Assembly: GCF_022760855.1 (NCBI RefSeq)
Contig: NZ_JAKTNR010000003.1
Coordinates: forward strand, 124,001 to 188,000
Origin: Thermus albus
GTDB taxonomy: Bacteria; Deinococcota; Deinococci; Deinococcales; Thermaceae
DNA length: 64,000 nucleotides
Direction: 5' to 3'
Made by a program: the position numbers and the translations under genes. The notes below the pieces were generated by a model. It saw nothing but the letters and a program-made list of their open reading frames with translations, had not been told where the DNA came from and ran no database searches. Positions 59,651-64,000 of this stretch are shown piece after piece. Each line of letters opens with the position of its first letter. Within the stretch, counting starts at the first letter, position 1.

Positions 59651-61165
59651 TTAGCGCGTGGCCTGATCGGCATTCACCAGGCCGTGGCCGAAGAGTTGCC
59701 GGCTTCCTATGTCCTCTGCGGTGGCCTTCAGGTGGGCCCGCACCTGGCCCGGGGTCCAGTCCTTGTGCAGGGCCTTCACCAGGCCGGCCACCGCGGCCAC
59801 GTGGGGGCTGGCCATGGAGGTACCGGCATACCAGGCATAGGCGGGGAGGTTTTCGTGGATGATGATGGTGGAAAGGATTAGGTGGTAGCGCCAGCCAGGG
59901 GGGCGATCGCTACGGGGCCGATCGCACCAGCTCTGGCCGTTTTCGTCCAGGCCGCAATCACCCCCGGGGGCCGAGAGGTCCACGGCTGCCCCGTAGTTGG
60001 AGTAGAAGGCCAGGACGTCCTGGCCGGGCTCGGCGTTCAGGGTCTCGTTGGTGGGGTAGGGGTACCGCCAAAGGGGGGTGGCGGTACCGGTGGCGGAGAC
60101 GGAAACCACCGTGGGGAGGTCAGAGGGGATGTGGACGATGTAGCCGTTGGCGTTTTGGGCGCTGTTCCCCGCTGAGGCCACGATCACCGTGCCCATGCGG
60201 TTGGCGTACTTCATCACCCGGTCCCAGGCCACCATGGCGGCCACGTCGTCCTTATTGCGGGTGTCTAGGGTGCCACCCAGGCTCATGTTGATGACGTCGT
60301 AGCCCTTTTGGGCAGCATCTATGATAGCCTCAAAGATGGGGCCGTCAAAGGCGCCAACGTCGTCGTATTCCTGACCGCCTTCAGTAAAGTGGATCCGGTC
60401 AAACACCTTGTAGGCGGCGATCCTCAGCCCCGGGGCCACCCCCACCACCCGGCCCCCACCGAAGGCGGCGGCGATGGTACCGGAGACATGGGTCCCGTGG
60501 GCTTCGTAGAGGACGCTGGGGGCAGGGGTGCACAGGTTGTTGGGGTCAAGGTTATCAAAGTCAATCCACAGGGTGTACTTGGGGTAGCTGGGGGTGTTGT
60601 TGGGACCTGCGGTTTCATAACAGTAGTTGGTGGCCACGAAAACCGTGATCTGGCCCACCAGGTCCGGGTGGTTGTCCATGACCCCGGTGTCCAAGACGGC
60701 CACCGTGGCCCGGCCCTGGGCCTCGAGGGGCACCCTCCGCCACACCTCAGGAGCGCCGATCCGCCTGATGTCCCACTGGTACTTGTAGAGGTTGTCGGCT
60801 GTGGTGGGTGCGCCATAGGTTTCTTCTTGGAAAAGGATGCGTTCCGTCTTGGGCAAGGTGTAGTACCGCTCGGGCCCCACCGCCAAGACCTGGGGATTCC
60901 GGGCCAGGCGGTTGGCTGTGGCTCGGTCCGCCACCACCGTCAGGGCCCCGATGGGCTCCAAGGCCTTGACCACCCGTGCGCCAACGCTTTGGGCCAGGGC
61001 CTGGGCGTTGGGGGGCAGGGTTTCGCTCTTGAAAACCACCAGGTACCGCTCCTTAGGTGCCACTCCTTGAACGGAAAGGCCGGAACCCATGGGCCCCTGC
61101 TGGGTGCAGGAGAACAGCCCTAGGGCCAAGAGAGCCAAGAATGCAAAGCCAACCATCTTGCGCAT
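59651..61165 (-). CDS. Subtilisin-like (S8) serine protease lipoprotein
   Basis: 504 residues from the ATG at 61165, preceded by GGAGGT. The signal ends in the lipobox LGLFSC. An inhibitor_I9-type propeptide follows (RYLVVFKSETLPPNAQALAQ). The peptidase domain carries Asp in VAVLDTGVMDNHPDLVG, His in YEAHGTHVSGTIAAAFGGG, the oxyanion-hole Asn region VIVASAGNSAQNANG, and Ser in YAGTSMASPHVAAVAG. It resembles aqualysin-type heat-stable proteases of Thermus but is retained on the membrane. Several Cys (NYCYET, NNLCTP, GDCGLDENGQSWCD) may form disulfides. Confidence 0.9.
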   Translation of the reverse strand: MRKMVGFAFLALLALGLFSCTQQGPMGSGLSVQGVAPKERYLVVFKSETLPPNAQALAQSVGARVVKALEPIGALTVVADRATANRLARNPQVLAVGPERYYTLPKTERILFQEETYGAPTTADNLYKYQWDIRRIGAPEVWRRVPLEAQGRATVAVLDTGVMDNHPDLVGQITVFVATNYCYETAGPNNTPSYPKYTLWIDFDNLDPNNLCTPAPSVLYEAHGTHVSGTIAAAFGGGRVVGVAPGLRIAAYKVFDRIHFTEGGQEYDDVGAFDGPIFEAIIDAAQKGYDVINMSLGGTLDTRNKDDVAAMVAWDRVMKYANRMGTVIVASAGNSAQNANGYIVHIPSDLPTVVSVSATGTATPLWRYPYPTNETLNAEPGQDVLAFYSNYGAAVDLSAPGGDCGLDENGQSWCDRPRSDRPPGWRYHLILSTIIIHENLPAYAWYAGTSMASPHVAAVAGLVKALHKDWTPGQVRAHLKATAEDIGSRQLFGHGLVNADQATR

Positions 61166-61228
61166 GGTCCACCTCCGGTGTTGCCCCCGCATTCTATTCC
61201 CCTAGCCAAGATCAGGCAAGTAAGATGA

Positions 61229-62668
<1,440 letters not shown>

Positions 62669-62677
62669 GGGGAAGGG

Positions 62678-63334
62678 GTGGGGTGCCCTAGGGAAGGGCT
62701 AAAGGAGAAGAAAAGGCGGGCCTTGGCCATCTTGGAGGCCCTAAAGGAGGCTTACCCTGGAGCCAAGACGGAGCTTAAGCACAATAGCCCTTTTCAGCTC
62801 CTGGTGGCCACGGTGCTTTCCGCCCAAGCCACGGACAAAAGCGTCAACGAGGCCACCCCAGCCCTCTTTGCCCGCTTTCCCAACGCCCAGGCCTTGGCCC
62901 AGGCTTTGCCGGAAGAGGTGGAGCCCTATATAAAGCGCATCGGCCTTTACCGCACCAAGGCCAGGAACCTGGTGGCTTTGGCCCGGAAGCTTTTAGAAGA
63001 GCATGGAGGGGAGGTGCCGAAGGATAAAAGGGCCCTGATGCGGCTACCCGGGGTGGGCTGGAAGACGGCCACCGTGGTTCTGGGGGCGGCTTTTGGCGTG
63101 CCAGGCATTGCCGTGGACACCCACGTGGCCCGCTTGGCGAGAAGGCTATGCCTCTCCCAGGCCAAAAGCCCCGAGGGGATTGGCAAGGACCTCGAGGCCC
63201 TGTTTCCCAAAAAGGACTGGGTATTCGTCCATCACGCCCTGGTGCTCCACGGGCGGTACGTGTGCCTGGCCCGGAAGCCTCGCTGTGGGGACTGCCCCTT
63301 GGCGGCCCATTGCCCTAGCCGGCAGGAAGGGTAG
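62678..63334 (+). CDS. nth: Endonuclease III
   Basis: 218 residues from a GTG start after GGGGAAGGG. Helix-hairpin-helix with catalytic Lys in LMRLPGVGWKTATVVLGAAF and catalytic Asp in GVPGIAVDTHVARLARRL. The C-terminal [4Fe-4S] cluster motif is CLARKPRCGDCPLAAHC (C-x6-C-x2-C-x5-C). DNA glycosylase/AP lyase that removes oxidised pyrimidines. Ten bases after proS, same operon. Confidence 0.95.
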   Translation: MGCPREGLKEKKRRALAILEALKEAYPGAKTELKHNSPFQLLVATVLSAQATDKSVNEATPALFARFPNAQALAQALPEEVEPYIKRIGLYRTKARNLVALARKLLEEHGGEVPKDKRALMRLPGVGWKTATVVLGAAFGVPGIAVDTHVARLARRLCLSQAKSPEGIGKDLEALFPKKDWVFVHHALVLHGRYVCLARKPRCGDCPLAAHCPSRQEG

Positions 63335-63379
63335 TTGGGGGCTGTAGCCCAGGTTTGCCCTTCCGGGGAGAGGTCTGTA

Positions 63380-64000
63380 ATGAAGAATGTACTGAGTACA
63401 GCAGAGTACCGGCTTGTTCTCGCCAGTTTCCTGTGGTCCTTCGGGGCCAATCTGGTCTATTTTTTTCTCAACTTCCACCTCGAGGCGCTGGGCTATAGCC
63501 GCCAGGCCATCGGGTTTGCCCAAGCCCTTTTGCTCCTGGTGGGGGTGGTCTTTGCCCTGCCTCTGGCCTACCTCATCCCCCGTCTGGGCTACCGCAAAAG
63601 CCTGCTCTTGGCCTTGGCCTTAGCCATGGGAAGCGGGCTATTTTTGGGGCTTGGCCTTGGGGTATTCCCCTCCTTGGCGGGGTATGGCTTGGCCGGGGCC
63701 TTGGTGCAGGGGGCGGGGGCTCCGCTTATGGCCCGGTTGGTGCCGGCGAAGAGGTGGGTTTCCCTTTTCAGCCTACAAGCGGCTTTGACCACGGCCTCGG
63801 GGTTTTTCTCCACCCTTCTTGCCGGATTCCTTTCCGAATGGGTGGGGGCCCGATGGGTGCTTCTTTTCGGGCTGCCCTTTTTCCTCCTGGCCCTGCCCTT
63901 TCTCCTTGGGCTTCCCGAGGGCCAGGGGACACCCCCAAGGCTCTCGGGGCGGTTTGGCCTTTGGCTTCGCCTTTTTGTGCCCCAGGCGGTTATCGGCTTT
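63380..64000 (+). CDS. MFS transporter, N-terminal part (cut by window edge)
   Basis: At least 207 codons, open to the window end. The start ATG follows GGGGAGAGG. About six hydrophobic helices are seen (LVLASFLWSFGANLVYFFLN, FAQALLLLVGVVFALPLAYL, LLLALALAMGSGLFLGLGLG). The MFS loop RLGYRKSLLL lies between helices 2 and 3. Substrate unknown. Unlike the MFS gene at 4281, its base composition matches the host. Confidence 0.8.
   Translation, partial: MKNVLSTAEYRLVLASFLWSFGANLVYFFLNFHLEALGYSRQAIGFAQALLLLVGVVFALPLAYLIPRLGYRKSLLLALALAMGSGLFLGLGLGVFPSLAGYGLAGALVQGAGAPLMARLVPAKRWVSLFSLQAALTTASGFFSTLLAGFLSEWVGARWVLLFGLPFFLLALPFLLGLPEGQGTPPRLSGRFGLWLRLFVPQAVIGF

Noticed and set aside
59882-61123. Plus-strand frames opposite the subtilisin-like gene
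   Set aside because: They mirror the protease codons, lack motifs and have no promoter or ribosome-binding site.

Overview
The window looks like chromosomal DNA of a Thermus species. Base composition is strongly GC-rich by eye, genes are packed in overlapping operons, and the heat-shock locus has the dnaK-grpE-dnaJ-dafA-clpB order known from Thermus. The DnaJ lacks a zinc-finger domain, and dafA is a small gene known from Thermus. I saw no rRNA, tRNA or CRISPR array.

Layout. 1-2182 (minus): lactate-utilisation genes lutA-lutB-lutC, with lutC cut by the window edge. 2247-10657: an accessory island between lutA and gltB. It is bounded by two same-direction IS481-type copies, the left intact and the right broken. 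Between them lie a less GC-rich cargo (a C39-peptidase-like fragment, an MFS exporter and a PQQ-like propeller protein ending in a second, complementary C39-like fragment) and a heap of IS630-, IS5- and IS4/IS701-type remnants. 10744-15222: gltB, glutamate synthase large subunit. 15301-24041: a respiratory molybdoenzyme locus. A NarL-type regulator, a NarX-like kinase and a PhnD-like lipoprotein face a tetrathionate-reductase-like B-C-A operon, followed by a solo protoglobin. 24666-27290: dnaB carrying a full intein with a LAGLIDADG endonuclease. 27425-29035: a lytic transglycosylase.

29025-34158 (minus) is one tight operon of ion-antiport and membrane-protease genes. 34235-40554 (minus) is a protein-quality-control cluster: clpB, a ferritin-like gene, a BaeRF-type protein, two hsp20 genes, a degenerate metallophosphoesterase and a DUF1931 histone-fold protein. 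40884-41139 is an IS200/IS605 remnant (tnpB tail plus right end) lodged exactly at the dafA stop codon. 41136-44675 (minus) is dnaK-grpE-dnaJ-dafA, divergent from ftsH (44801-46699) through abutting -35 boxes. 46852-50260 holds HU, an acyltransferase, endonuclease V, a PGI/PMI-type isomerase and manA. 50241-52859 is a large STAND/BTAD regulator. 52927-56690 is an overlapping operon aroA-cmk-CDP-alcohol phosphatidyltransferase-nudix-SDR. 56832 to the end carries a DHH phosphoesterase, a Uma2-like protein, an archaeal-type phosphoglycerate mutase, a subtilisin-like lipoprotein, proS, nth and a truncated MFS gene.

The most promising places for something undescribed are the C39/MFS/PQQ cassette between IS481 copies, the IS-end hybrid promoters (one apparently driving gltB), the orphan omega-RNA-like IS605 remnant in the chaperone operon, and the three-protein sensing system facing the molybdoenzyme operon.
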